Part shown: piece by piece, positions 6,404 to 14,446 of the stretch
Layout of the letters: the number at the start of each line of letters is the position of its first letter
Numbering within the stretch: the stretch's first letter is position 1
DNA from: Bacillota bacterium
GTDB taxonomy: Bacteria; Bacillota; Proteinivoracia; UBA4975; VEMY01
NCBI GenBank assembly: GCA_009711825.1
Contig: VEMY01000013.1
Coordinates: 1-43,237 of the forward strand
Direction of reading: 5' to 3'
DNA: 43,237 bases
The notes under the pieces: model-generated
The model's input: only the letters and a program-made list of their open reading frames with translations
The model's database searches: none
Told to the model about the DNA's origin: nothing
Made by a program: the position numbers and the translations under genes

Positions 6404-7708
6404 TTACTTCTTGGCGCTGATGGACACGTCAGTGAATTTAACATGGGGCAGCAGGTAGTTCTCTGTCCATTCTTTTTCGGTGCTGACGGCGTCGATTTGG
6501 TTTTTGAAGGCCTGGAAGCAGTTGATGGAGACCATCGAGTCTTTGAGCCGGCCGACAATTTCGCCGTTTTCAATCAGATAGCCAAGGGCGATGTTACCGC
6601 TCACCTGACCGCTATAGGGATTGCCGGCCCAGGCGCCCATCAGCTCGTGGATAATTACCCCCCGCCTTGTGGCCTTAATCATCGCTTCAAGCCCGGTTGT
6701 GTCACTGCTCTCCAGTATAATATTACTGGTGCCGGGGCTGGGCAAATCGCTTGCCCGACCGCGGAAGCCGTTGCCGGTGGGTTGCATGCCTAAGGCCTTG
6801 GCGGTGGCTAAATCCAGGAGGAAACTATTTACTTTGCCCCGCTCGATGATTGAGTTGCGGGCTGTGGGCACGCCTTCGTCGTCAAAGGGGCGGCTCTCCG
6901 GGCCCCAGGCCAAGGTTGCGTCGTCGTAGAGGGAGATTTCCGGCGCAAACAACTGCTGGCCTAACTTTCCCTTCCAGGGGGAGAAGCCCTTTTCCACCGC
7001 CTTGCCATCAGCCGAGGCGAGGAGGGGGCGGAGGATGTCCGGCAGCGCCCAGGGGGTGAAGATCACCGGATAGTGGTCGCTAGCCACCGCGACATTCTTA
7101 CGACCGGCCCGGATATTTGCCTCCAGGTACTGCTTTAATTTCTCTGCCTGGTTCGCCAGCTTGCCGGTGGCAAAGCCGCTGTAGACGGCCAGGAGGTTTT
7201 TGCCCTCCATCAGTTCGGCATACCCGGACATGGCATAGAGGTTCTTGGTATATTTGTGGTTGAAACCGTTGGAGTTTGCCAGTTCGACATTGAGGACGGT
7301 CTTGCTTAAATCGATGCCGGCAAGGATTTCCGGATGCACATCGCGTAGGACATCGATCAGCTCCTGTCCAGAGTTGACCATCTGATCCAGGGGGACATCC
7401 ACCGTCGCCTGGTGGTAAATTTCCAGCTCCCGGGTTGGGGCGGCGCCGGGCAGTTCCACATCCCACTCCCGCCCGAAGCGGGCGGTGGCCATGGCCATGG
7501 TCAGTAGTTGGTCTAGGTCGGCGCTGGAGCTGGTGGCAAAGCCCAGTTTGCCGTCCTTGATTATCCGCAGGGCATAAACGATTTGCTCGGCGGAGTCGAT
7601 GCTCAAAAGCCGGTTGTTCTCAAAGCGCACCGGCGTCTCCCGGGCGCTGATGCGGTACAGTTCTGCTTGTTCCACCTTTTGTTTGGCGCGGGTGATGAAT
7701 TCCTGCAT
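6404..7708 (-). CDS. tldE: TldE (PmbA) metalloprotease subunit homologue
   Basis: A 434-residue protein of the TldE/PmbA family, the partner of TldD. In characterised bacteria the TldD-TldE heterodimer is a zinc protease that degrades unfolded peptides and matures some peptide antibiotics; the active site is in TldD. Recognisable landmarks are RFENNRLLSIDSAE near the N-terminus, GRASDLPSPGTSN, and the C-terminal GYLIENGEIVGRLKDSMVS. No HExxxH is present, as expected for TldE. ATG 7708 overlaps the tldD stop as TAATG, showing translational coupling. An upstream in-frame extension to 7798 lies inside tldD and is rejected. No precursor peptide gene is seen next to it. Confidence 0.9.
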   Translation of the reverse strand: MQEFITRAKQKVEQAELYRISARETPVRFENNRLLSIDSAEQIVYALRIIKDGKLGFATSSSADLDQLLTMAMATARFGREWDVELPGAAPTRELEIYHQATVDVPLDQMVNSGQELIDVLRDVHPEILAGIDLSKTVLNVELANSNGFNHKYTKNLYAMSGYAELMEGKNLLAVYSGFATGKLANQAEKLKQYLEANIRAGRKNVAVASDHYPVIFTPWALPDILRPLLASADGKAVEKGFSPWKGKLGQQLFAPEISLYDDATLAWGPESRPFDDEGVPTARNSIIERGKVNSFLLDLATAKALGMQPTGNGFRGRASDLPSPGTSNIILESSDTTGLEAMIKATRRGVIIHELMGAWAGNPYSGQVSGNIALGYLIENGEIVGRLKDSMVSINCFQAFKNQIDAVSTEKEWTENYLLPHVKFTDVSISAKK

Positions 7709-9081
7709 TATTTGCACCCCCCAATCACAACATTGCGGATGCGCACATGGGGCGCCCATTCGCTGGTGGGCAGGGGCGCCTGATTGCCCTTGCCGCAACC
7801 GCCGGCGGATTCGTGGGCCTGAAAATCCTTACCCACCATCTCGATATTCGCCAAAGTCGTAAACACGTTGCCGGTAAGGTTGACGTCCCGGACCAGCTCG
7901 GCCAGTTGGCCGTTGCGGATCATGTACGCCTCGGCGGCGCTGAAGGTGAACATCTCGCCGTTGGTCTCACCGCCAAAAGAGCCTTTGACATAGATGCCTT
8001 CCTTGAGTCCAGAAAGCATATCCTCAAAACTGGCCTCACCGGGGGCAATGCAGGTATTGCGCATGCGGCAGATGGGCGCGTAATTGTAATTGATTGCCCG
8101 GGCATTGCCGGTGGGTTTTTCGCCCAGTTTGGCCGCCGTCTCCCGGGTGTGGAGCCGGCCCACCAGTACCCCTTCCCGAATCAGGTCGGTGCGTTCGGTG
8201 GCCACTCCCTCGTCGTCATACATCAGGTAGCCCCGGGCCCCTTCGTCCAGACCGGTGTCATAGATGGTGAGGAAGTCCTCGCCGAATTTGGTGCCCAACT
8301 GCATTACCTTTTGGAGATTGGGGTTTTCGTAGAGGAAGTCGCTCTCGCTCAAGTGTCCGAAGGCCTCGTGGGCAAATATCCCTGCTAGGGTCGGATCGAT
8401 TACCACTGTGTATTCGCCGCCCTTGACGGGAGGCGCTGCCAACAATTCCGTTGCCTTGGTGCAGGCCTTGCGGACATCATCGTCCAGATTGCGACAGACC
8501 CCAAAATCGTTGGAGCTACCAAAGGTCACGCGGCTGGTCTGGGTAGTCTCGCCGTCGCCGGCCATGGCGAAAACACTGCCGGCCAGGTCGGTTTTGTGCT
8601 GGAGGATGTACGTGCCCTCGGAGTTGGCAAAAGGCACTTTGCCGTGGCGGTCAAAATAATTTATACTGGAACTGACGATTGTACCGCCGTGACCGAGGAC
8701 GATTTCGTTGTAGCCCTGGAACAGGTCGACCTTAGAAGCCAGATCCACCTTGCTGGGGTCTTCCAGAAGTTTCGGCCGCACTTCATCCTCGACAACTGGC
8801 ACCGGCGCCAGGATTGAATTGCCGCCGACCTCGCCCACCAGTTTTGCCTGGCGGATGGCCATGTCCACTTTTTGCTCCAGGTCGTCCAGGTTGTTAAAGG
8901 TGGTAAAGCCCCAGCCGCCGCTTACCAGGGCACGGACGCACCCGCCGACCCGGGTGTTCATGTTCACCGTTTCCAGGGTCGGCCCCTGGAAGCGCAGATT
9001 GGTTTCGGTGTATTCTTCCATGCGGATTTCTACATACTCGGCTGGTTTGTTGGCGACCAGCGTGCGCAGTCTCTCTTTCAA
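7708..9081 (-). CDS. tldD: TldD zinc metalloprotease
   Basis: A 457-residue protein with the TldD zinc motif HEAFGH (H238, E239, H243), a typical N-terminal domain, and the C-terminal GGCGKGNQAPLPTS region that carries a further ligand in this family. It forms the catalytic half of the TldD-TldE peptidase in the cytoplasm, cleaving extended peptides that reach a narrow internal site. The best start is TTG 9081, six bases after an AAGGAGGT site. It is followed by tldE with a TAATG overlap and ends in a shared terminator. A promoter at 9112-9141 faces away from the exonuclease gene. All catalytic residues seem present. Confidence 0.93.
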   Translation of the reverse strand: MKERLRTLVANKPAEYVEIRMEEYTETNLRFQGPTLETVNMNTRVGGCVRALVSGGWGFTTFNNLDDLEQKVDMAIRQAKLVGEVGGNSILAPVPVVEDEVRPKLLEDPSKVDLASKVDLFQGYNEIVLGHGGTIVSSSINYFDRHGKVPFANSEGTYILQHKTDLAGSVFAMAGDGETTQTSRVTFGSSNDFGVCRNLDDDVRKACTKATELLAAPPVKGGEYTVVIDPTLAGIFAHEAFGHLSESDFLYENPNLQKVMQLGTKFGEDFLTIYDTGLDEGARGYLMYDDEGVATERTDLIREGVLVGRLHTRETAAKLGEKPTGNARAINYNYAPICRMRNTCIAPGEASFEDMLSGLKEGIYVKGSFGGETNGEMFTFSAAEAYMIRNGQLAELVRDVNLTGNVFTTLANIEMVGKDFQAHESAGGCGKGNQAPLPTSEWAPHVRIRNVVIGGCK

Positions 9082-9111
9082 AACAAGACCTCCTTTACAA
9101 GTACTGCCACC

Positions 9112-9141
9112 ATTATACTACTTTCCAAGATAATCCTGCAA
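9112..9141 (-). promoter_or_regulatory. probable promoter of tldD-tldE
   Basis: On the minus strand TTGCAG (9141-9136) and a perfect TATAAT (9117-9112) lie 18 bp apart, ending about 30 bp upstream of the TTG start. The -35 box deviates from consensus, so this is moderate evidence. Confidence 0.5.
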
Positions 9142-9153
9142 AGGGTGATTATT

Positions 9154-9906
9154 ATGGCCCTCGACCCCGGGCAGCAAGCACTTTTAGAAGTTATATTCCA
9201 TTACCTCGATGTAACCGGTCGCCCTGCCACCGGTGGTGAACTGCGTACGCTAGTGGACGGGTTCGGCCGCAATTTCCAGGGTAAGCCCCTGTACGAACTC
9301 CTGAGCGGCGATCAGCGCTTTGTCCTCCGGGAGGATTGCTGGGCGCTGGCAAAGTGGGAGCAGGTGCAGTATTCCTACACGGTGGTGGACGTGGAAACCA
9401 CCGGCCTTTCGCCCCGGAATGAACGGATAACCGAAGTTGCCCTAGTGCGCCTGGAGGGCACTGAAGTCACCGGCCAATGGTCAACGTTAGTTAATCCCGG
9501 CCGCCCGATACCGCCATACATAACCCGGCTCACCGGTATCGACGACGCCATGGTTGCCGACGCGCCGCCTTTTGAGGTAATTGCGCCCAAACTGATCAGC
9601 TTTTTTGCCGAGAGTACTTTGATTGCCCATAATGCATCCTTTGATATCGGGTTTCTTAACGCTGAACTGCGCCGGGCGGGTCGCAGACCCCTGGGGAACC
9701 AGGCCCTGGACACAGTAACCATGGCCCGGCGTCTGCTGCCCCATCTGCCCAACCGCAAGCTGGTGACTGTGGCCCGGTATTTCGGGATTTCCACCCAGGG
9801 CCACCACCGGGCAATGGCCGATTGCCTGATGACTGCCGGCATCTTCCGGTCCATGGTCGAGCTTATCGGCGGCTCGTTGGACGATTTCTTGGCCTCCATC
9901 TCATAA
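9154..9906 (+). CDS. DnaQ-like 3'-5' exonuclease (DEDDh)
   Basis: A 250-residue protein. Residues 70-240 form a DEDDh exonuclease: ExoI VDVETTG (D79, E81), ExoII LIAHNASFD and ExoIII HHRAMADC with the catalytic His and Asp. It resembles the proofreading epsilon-type nucleases (PolC/DnaQ/DinG exonuclease domain) and would digest DNA or RNA from the 3' end with two metal ions. The first 65 residues look like a small winged-helix domain of HARE-HTH type (ending FVLREDCWALAKW), an inference from pattern. ATG 9154 follows AAGGGTG. The upstream open frame to 8872 runs antisense to tldD and is rejected. It ends at a terminator, so it is monocistronic. Confidence 0.85.
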   Translation: MALDPGQQALLEVIFHYLDVTGRPATGGELRTLVDGFGRNFQGKPLYELLSGDQRFVLREDCWALAKWEQVQYSYTVVDVETTGLSPRNERITEVALVRLEGTEVTGQWSTLVNPGRPIPPYITRLTGIDDAMVADAPPFEVIAPKLISFFAESTLIAHNASFDIGFLNAELRRAGRRPLGNQALDTVTMARRLLPHLPNRKLVTVARYFGISTQGHHRAMADCLMTAGIFRSMVELIGGSLDDFLASIS

Positions 9907-9908
9907 CA

Positions 9909-9931
9909 AAAAGCCCGGGAGAAGGGCTTTT
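9909..9931 (+). terminator. terminator of the exonuclease gene
   Basis: AAAAGCCC, loop GGGAGAA, GGGCTTTT lies 3 bp after the stop codon. The T-run is short (TTTTG). Confidence 0.7.
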
Positions 9932-9969
9932 GCCATAGAATGGGTAATTAAATGTTAGAGGGGGTTATC

Positions 9970-10411
9970 GTGCTGGTTTCAAAAAGTCCGCATCCAGGTT
10001 TTAAGTTGATGGCAGGCGCGATTATTTGCTTGGCCCTGTTTGCCCTGATAGGAGTTGCTTTATTCTCTAGTTGTGAGACTCCCGATCCCGGACCCCAGGC
10101 AGCCAAAGAGTACGCCCATAAGTACACCTCGCCGCCTTAAACGCCAATGATCAGGACATGGTAGCTGAGCTGGTGGGCGACCACACAGGTCGCACTGACA
10201 TTCAGGAGCACGTGGCTTTGTATGGCGGGAGGGGGCTTACCATTATTGACATTGCACTTATTCAGGACTTCGCCGATCATTACCGGGTATGGATTACAGC
10301 CCGGGACCAAAACGGGACAGAGGTCGAGTGTATCAGGTGTTCTGTTGGGAAGGGAAGAAGTGGAGCATGGACGCTTTAAACCACCCCCCGCTTCCCCCGA
10401 AACCGAATTGA
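9970..10411 (+). pseudogene. small membrane-anchored or lipoprotein gene, two frameshifts
   Basis: GTG 9970, after AGAGGGGG, starts a signal-like sequence with a hydrophobic core and a weak lipobox (ALFSSC). The frame closes at 10140, but a one-base shift near 10130 continues sensibly through ALNANDQDMVAELVGDHTGR and IDIALIQDFADHYRVWITAR. A second shift near 10330 gives VFCWEGKKWSMDAL before TGA 10411. The joined product would be about 145 residues: an anchored extracytoplasmic domain, perhaps a small cone-shaped fold of the DUF4878/NTF2 kind, which is only a guess. Two shifts in 440 bp suggest a pseudogene. The next feature is a strong terminator. Confidence 0.6.
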
Positions 10412-10415
10412 TAAT

Positions 10416-10450
10416 AAAACGCCACTCTCGACATAAGGAGTGGCGTTTTT
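10416..10450 (+). terminator. strong rho-independent terminator
   Basis: A 12-bp perfect stem AAAACGCCACTC / GAGTGGCGTTTT with a 10-nt loop, followed by T. It closes the lipoprotein pseudogene transcript. Confidence 0.85.
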
Positions 10451-10531
10451 GCGCTCTTTCCCTGTAACTAGCAGTAAATTTGTATTATACTGGTAGTAAT
10501 TGCGATTCTGTGAACGAGGAGGACTTGATAG

Positions 10532-12331
10532 ATGGGTATACTTGACAGGCTGAAGACCATGGGCAGGAAATTTCCGGGCACAGCCAGGTTATTGTTCCAG
10601 CGTTTTCTAACCAAATGTGCCGGGTGGGGGCAACAGGTTGTAATTGTTGTAAAGGGGGCTTGGCTCTTTCTGGTGGCGCTGGTGTTATTGGCGGTAGTGA
10701 CTTTGAGTTTCCTTTATAATCCCGGTATTGAGGAATATCCGGATTATGAATTTGCAGTTCCCGAGAGCAGCTTTGACGGTGAGCAGGCATACGCACTTCT
10801 GGACGAGTTGGTAAGCGAATACCCGGGCCGGACTCTGGGAAGCGAGGCCAATGCAGAGGCAGCCCTCTGGCTGGAAGCGTATTTCGCTGACTTGGACCTG
10901 AACGTCAGTGTGGAGGAGTTTGAGGCCGACTACTTCTTGACCCGAGCCGGGCAAAAGTCTCCCCGGGGCCTGTATTGGCAGGACTTGTTTGCCCAGCGGA
11001 CGGGGCAGAATGTGCTTGCCCTTAGTCCCGGCGCTGTTGAAGATCTGGTTGTAATTGCAGCCCATCGAGATATCTATGATACCTGGCGCGGCGCCAATGC
11101 CAATGGCTCCGGCACGGCCGTGCTGATGGAACTGGCCCGGGTTTTGAGCACTGAGAACCATCACTATACATATATGTTTGTTTCTTTGGACGGCGGTGAG
11201 GCAGAGCATGCCGGCGCCTTTTGGTTAGCGGAAGTTTTAGCAGAGCAGGACGTTGCCCTGGCCATCACCCTTGATCAGGTGGGCCTTAACCTTGCCCGCT
11301 CGATAGGACTTTATAATGTAGTGACTAAAGACGGTCAGGCGCCCCTCTGGACTCTGGCCCTGGCCCGGACCTTGCCCGATGGCAATCGCGATCAGCATTA
11401 TGCCGGCAGTCGGACCGGATACCTCTGGCAGAAAATAGCTGGCGTTGCCGGCACCGACAGTCATCCGTTTTTGGTTCATGGCATCCCGGCCGTCGGTTTA
11501 CGGGCCAGTCAGTCGGCCGCCCACTGGGCAGTTTCCGAGCTTACTGACTCCTTGGAAATAGTCTCCGAAGAATCACTGGCCATGGCCGGCCGCTTCACTG
11601 AACAGTATGTACGTGCTCTGGAAGTAGCGCCAGCTGAGACCGGTAGCAATTATATCCCACTGGCTGATGGCTATCTGCCCGACAGTTTTTATACCTGGCA
11701 CTTATCTTTGTTCCTAATCTGTCTCGCGGCAGTGCTGGCGGCAAACCTGGTTCAGGGCCGGGATATTAGCTGTCTGAAGAGGGAGTGGCGCTGGTTGTTG
11801 CCGGGAGTGATTGCCGCGCTTATTATCTGCAGCTACGGATTTGCGATTGAGCGCACACCGCTGGCCGCCGAAGTCTTCTTGCCTTTGTTGGGAATGGGCC
11901 TGATTTTTCTGGTGGTTGGGGCGCTGACTGCGATGTTCAGCGCGGCGGGAGTCCGTAGCTATCAGACTGGGAAGGCGGCCCAGCGCACGGCCGTTAACAG
12001 CGCGTTTGCCGTGCTGCTTGTGAGTGGTTTGGTTATCGCCGGCCCGCTGGTTACCGCTCTGGTTATGGGGCTGCCGGTTGCATTGCTCAGCCGCCCCGGC
12101 GCGTCCCGCTGGCGTCGCTTCGGCCAAAAAATTATCTGGACGCTTTCAGCCCTGATTGCGCTGGTGATTATTGGCGCCAAGGCGTACACAGGTTATGGCG
12201 ATATCTTTAGCGCCGGGAATTTGGCCTTAGTGTTTTGGACATTACTGGTGATTTATGTTGCCGGTGTCTACAGTTTCTGTCGTCCCCGGCTGGAAGCGGT
12301 CGGAGAGGAGCCGGTGGCCAAGGCCGGTTAA
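10532..12331 (+). CDS. membrane-bound M28-like protein, probable pseudoenzyme
   Basis: A 599-residue protein with one membrane helix at about residues 43-62, an M28-type domain at about 80-370 and about seven more helices in the C-terminal 200 residues. Aligning the M28 motifs by eye: H178 and D180 (AAHRDIYD), E223, D248 (TLDQVG) and H311 (TDSHPF) are kept. However, the bridging Asp is Ala190 (GANANGSG where D-N-G/A-S-G is usual) and the general-base Glu is Gly222 (GGEAE where G-E-E is usual). Without these two residues normal two-zinc peptide hydrolysis is unlikely. The layout recalls eukaryotic membrane M28 proteins. ATG 10532 follows GAGGAGG. It may bind peptides or act as a scaffold. Confidence 0.8.
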   Translation: MGILDRLKTMGRKFPGTARLLFQRFLTKCAGWGQQVVIVVKGAWLFLVALVLLAVVTLSFLYNPGIEEYPDYEFAVPESSFDGEQAYALLDELVSEYPGRTLGSEANAEAALWLEAYFADLDLNVSVEEFEADYFLTRAGQKSPRGLYWQDLFAQRTGQNVLALSPGAVEDLVVIAAHRDIYDTWRGANANGSGTAVLMELARVLSTENHHYTYMFVSLDGGEAEHAGAFWLAEVLAEQDVALAITLDQVGLNLARSIGLYNVVTKDGQAPLWTLALARTLPDGNRDQHYAGSRTGYLWQKIAGVAGTDSHPFLVHGIPAVGLRASQSAAHWAVSELTDSLEIVSEESLAMAGRFTEQYVRALEVAPAETGSNYIPLADGYLPDSFYTWHLSLFLICLAAVLAANLVQGRDISCLKREWRWLLPGVIAALIICSYGFAIERTPLAAEVFLPLLGMGLIFLVVGALTAMFSAAGVRSYQTGKAAQRTAVNSAFAVLLVSGLVIAGPLVTALVMGLPVALLSRPGASRWRRFGQKIIWTLSALIALVIIGAKAYTGYGDIFSAGNLALVFWTLLVIYVAGVYSFCRPRLEAVGEEPVAKAG

Positions 12332-12336
12332 TGCGA

Positions 12337-12361
12337 TTTGATTCTCAAAAAAGTATTTGAG
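12337..12361. promoter_or_regulatory. FabT-like inverted repeats upstream of the fab operon
   Basis: TTTGATTCTCAAA (12337-12349) is a 5-3-5 palindrome resembling the FabT operator pattern TTTGAnTnTCAAA. It overlaps a second repeat, CTCAAA-N6-TTTGAG (12344-12361). It lies about 75 bp upstream of the -35 box of the fab promoter and before a hairpin, which is far for a simple repressor. No fabT or fapR gene is in the window. Confidence 0.4.
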
Positions 12362-12370
12362 TTTGTATAC

Positions 12371-12402
12371 CAGGCACCCTTTGCGGGTGTCTGTTGCATT
12401 TT
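12371..12402 (+). terminator. terminator after the M28-like gene
   Basis: A 9-bp stem CAGGCACCC / GGGTGTCTG (one G-T wobble) with loop TTTGC and a T-rich tail TTGCATTTT. It separates the M28-like gene from the fab promoter. Confidence 0.6.
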
Positions 12403-12422
12403 CCGGGTAAACTAGGAGCGGG

Positions 12423-12451
12423 TTGTCAAAAAAGGGATGCTAAAGTATAAT
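12423..12451 (+). promoter_or_regulatory. sigma-A-type promoter of the fab-acc operon
   Basis: TTGTCA (12423-12428) and a perfect TATAAT (12446-12451) are separated by 17 bp. A second possible promoter follows directly: TTGTAA (12451-12456) and TATAAT (12476-12481) with a longer 19-bp spacer. The first would give a leader of about 50 nt before fabH. No FapR-type palindrome is seen around it. Confidence 0.75.
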
Positions 12452-12509
12452 TGTAACCAGCTACTATAAGCTTGATATAATACTTAACTCATAATTGGGG
12501 GTAGAACAT

Positions 12510-13490
12510 ATGAATGCAGCAATAACCGGAGTTGGCTATGCCCTGCCGGACCAGGTTCTCACCAATGCCCAGTTGGAGCAGATGGTGGAGACTGATGACG
12601 CCTGGATAGTGCAGCGGACTGGAATCCGTGAACGGCGGATTGCCGGCCCCGACATTGCCACCTCGGATCTGGCCTCGAAAGCAGCGGAAAGCGCAATGAC
12701 CGCCGCTGGAGTGAGGGCAGAAGATTTGGATCTAATCATTGTCGCGACAGTTACTCCCGACCATGCGTTTCCATCCACTGCCTGCCTGGTTCAGCGCAAC
12801 TTAGGTGCGTGGAAGGCCGCTGCCTTTGATCTCGAGGCGGCCTGCACCGGCTTCATCTATGGTTTGTCGGTGGCAGAGCAGTTTATCCGCACCGGCACAT
12901 ATAAGCATGTGCTGGTGATTGGCGCCGAGACGCTTTCTAAGATTACTGATTACACAGACCGCAACACCTGCGTGCTCTTCGGCGATGGCGCTGGCGCTGC
13001 GGTGCTCAGCGCCTATGAAGAGCAAGGTTTGCTGGCCCTGGATATCGGTGCCGACGGTAGGGGTGGCGAGTTATTGGTGCAGCAGGCCGGCGGGTCACGA
13101 AAGCCAGCGAGCCCGGAAACGCTTGCCGCCCGGGAGCATTTCATCCAGATGCATGGCCGGGAAGTGTTTAAGTTTGCCGTGCGGGTTTTAGGTGAAACAA
13201 GCGAACGGGTGCTGAGTGCTGCAAATGTTGATTCAGGAGAGATTGATTTGCTGATACCCCACCAGGCCAATCTGCGGATTATCGATTCGGCCTGCAAGCG
13301 CCTGGGCATTGACAGAGAAAAAGTGTTTGTTAATCTGGACCGCTATGGCAATATGTCTGCGGCCTCAATCCCGGTTGCTCTGGCGGAAGCGGAGGCACAA
13401 GGAAAACTAAAAAAAGGTGATCGTATTTTATTGGTTGGGTTTGGCGGCGGCCTCACCTGGGGCTCGGCGCTTCTAAACTGGGTTAAGTAG
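12510..13490 (+). CDS. fabH: 3-oxoacyl-ACP synthase III (FabH)
   Basis: A 326-residue enzyme that starts fatty acid synthesis by condensing acetyl-CoA (or branched acyl-CoA) with malonyl-ACP. The Cys-His-Asn triad is visible: C112 in LEAACTGF, H251 in IPHQANLRI and N281 in YGNMSAAS. The N-terminal ITGVGYALPD and the C-terminal GFGGGLTWGSALL are typical. ATG 12510 follows TGGGGGTAG; the in-frame GTG upstream lies in the ribosome site. It is the first gene of the operon, 11 bp before fabK. Clostridial operons often have plsX before it and acpP after it; neither is here. Confidence 0.97.
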   Translation: MNAAITGVGYALPDQVLTNAQLEQMVETDDAWIVQRTGIRERRIAGPDIATSDLASKAAESAMTAAGVRAEDLDLIIVATVTPDHAFPSTACLVQRNLGAWKAAAFDLEAACTGFIYGLSVAEQFIRTGTYKHVLVIGAETLSKITDYTDRNTCVLFGDGAGAAVLSAYEEQGLLALDIGADGRGGELLVQQAGGSRKPASPETLAAREHFIQMHGREVFKFAVRVLGETSERVLSAANVDSGEIDLLIPHQANLRIIDSACKRLGIDREKVFVNLDRYGNMSAASIPVALAEAEAQGKLKKGDRILLVGFGGGLTWGSALLNWVK

Positions 13491-13501
13491 GGAGGTATTT
13501 G

Positions 13502-14446
13502 ATGATTAAGACTGACATAACAGAAATGTTGGGAATTCGTTATCCCCTGTTCCAAGGCGGTATGGCTTGGTTGGGCACCTGGGAGTTGGCTGCGGCTGTG
13601 TCCGAGGCCGGCGGCCTGGGGATTATCGGCGCTGGCAATGCGCCCCCCCAGTGGGTGGCGGAGCAGATTGATTCGTTACGGGCCAGAACAGAGAAACCCT
13701 TTGGCGTCAATGTAATGCTGCTTTCGCCCCATGCGGCGGAAGTGATGGATGTGGTGATTGAGAAGCGGGTGCCCGTTGTCACCACCGGCGCCGGTAATCC
13801 CGGCCCCTGGCTGGAGCGCTTGCAGGCAGTGGGCTCCAGGGTGTTTCCGGTGGTTGCTTCGGTGGCCCTGGCGGTGCGCCTGGCCCGAATGAATGTGGAC
13901 GGCCTGATCGCTGAAGGCGGCGAGGCCGGCGGCCATGTGGGCGAATTATCGACTATGTCTTTGGTGCCCCAGGTGGTTGATGCAGTGGAAGTGCCGGTGT
14001 TGGCCGCCGGCGGCATTGCCGATGGACGCGGTGTGGTTGCTGCCCTTGCCCTGGGCGCCCAGGGTGTCCAGGTTGGGACCCGTTTTGTCTGTGCCGAAGA
14101 GTGTATTGCCCATGAAAATTACAAGCAGATGATCATTCGCTCCCGGGACCGGGATGCTGTGGTATCGGGACGGAGTACCGGCCATCCGGTGCGCTGCCTG
14201 AAAAACCGGTTTTGGCGGGAGTTTACTCAGTTGGAAAAACAGGGCGCCGACACAGCTGAATTGGAAAAGCTGGGCGGCGGCAAATATTACGCGGCTGCCA
14301 TCGAGGGCGATGTGGAGTCCGGCAGCGTGATGGCCGGGCAGGTGGCAGCAATGGTGAATCAGGTGCAGCCTGCCAGCGAAATCGTGCAGCAACTCTTTGC
14401 CCACGCCCGGAGTCGCATCCACGGATTGGGGGAATTAGTCCGATGA
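13502..14446 (+). CDS. fabK: enoyl-ACP reductase II (FabK), FMN-dependent
   Basis: A 314-residue TIM-barrel flavoprotein of the nitronate monooxygenase/FabK superfamily. It performs the last step of each elongation round, reducing trans-2-enoyl-ACP with NAD(P)H through FMN. Typical landmarks are YPLFQGGMAWLG at the N-terminus, the FMN phosphate-binding AEGGEAGGHVG (about residues 136-146), VLAAGGIADGRG and GAQGVQVGTRF. Position in a fab operon separates it from nitronate monooxygenases. ATG 13502 follows AGGGAGGT. Its stop overlaps fabD (ATGA). FabK replaces FabI, which usually means low triclosan sensitivity. Confidence 0.95.
   Translation: MIKTDITEMLGIRYPLFQGGMAWLGTWELAAAVSEAGGLGIIGAGNAPPQWVAEQIDSLRARTEKPFGVNVMLLSPHAAEVMDVVIEKRVPVVTTGAGNPGPWLERLQAVGSRVFPVVASVALAVRLARMNVDGLIAEGGEAGGHVGELSTMSLVPQVVDAVEVPVLAAGGIADGRGVVAALALGAQGVQVGTRFVCAEECIAHENYKQMIIRSRDRDAVVSGRSTGHPVRCLKNRFWREFTQLEKQGADTAELEKLGGGKYYAAAIEGDVESGSVMAGQVAAMVNQVQPASEIVQQLFAHARSRIHGLGELVR

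Noticed and set aside
6404-7798. 30-residue N-terminal extension of TldE to 7798
   Set aside because: It lies inside tldD in another frame, lacks a ribosome site, and the TAATG overlap at 7708 gives the conserved start.
6404-9081. TldD/TldE as part of a peptide-antibiotic (RiPP) cluster
   Set aside because: No precursor peptide, exporter or modification enzyme lies next to it; the pair is followed by a terminator and unrelated genes.
8872-9153. Upstream extension of the exonuclease frame
   Set aside because: It is antisense to the start of tldD, and ATG 9154 has its own ribosome site.
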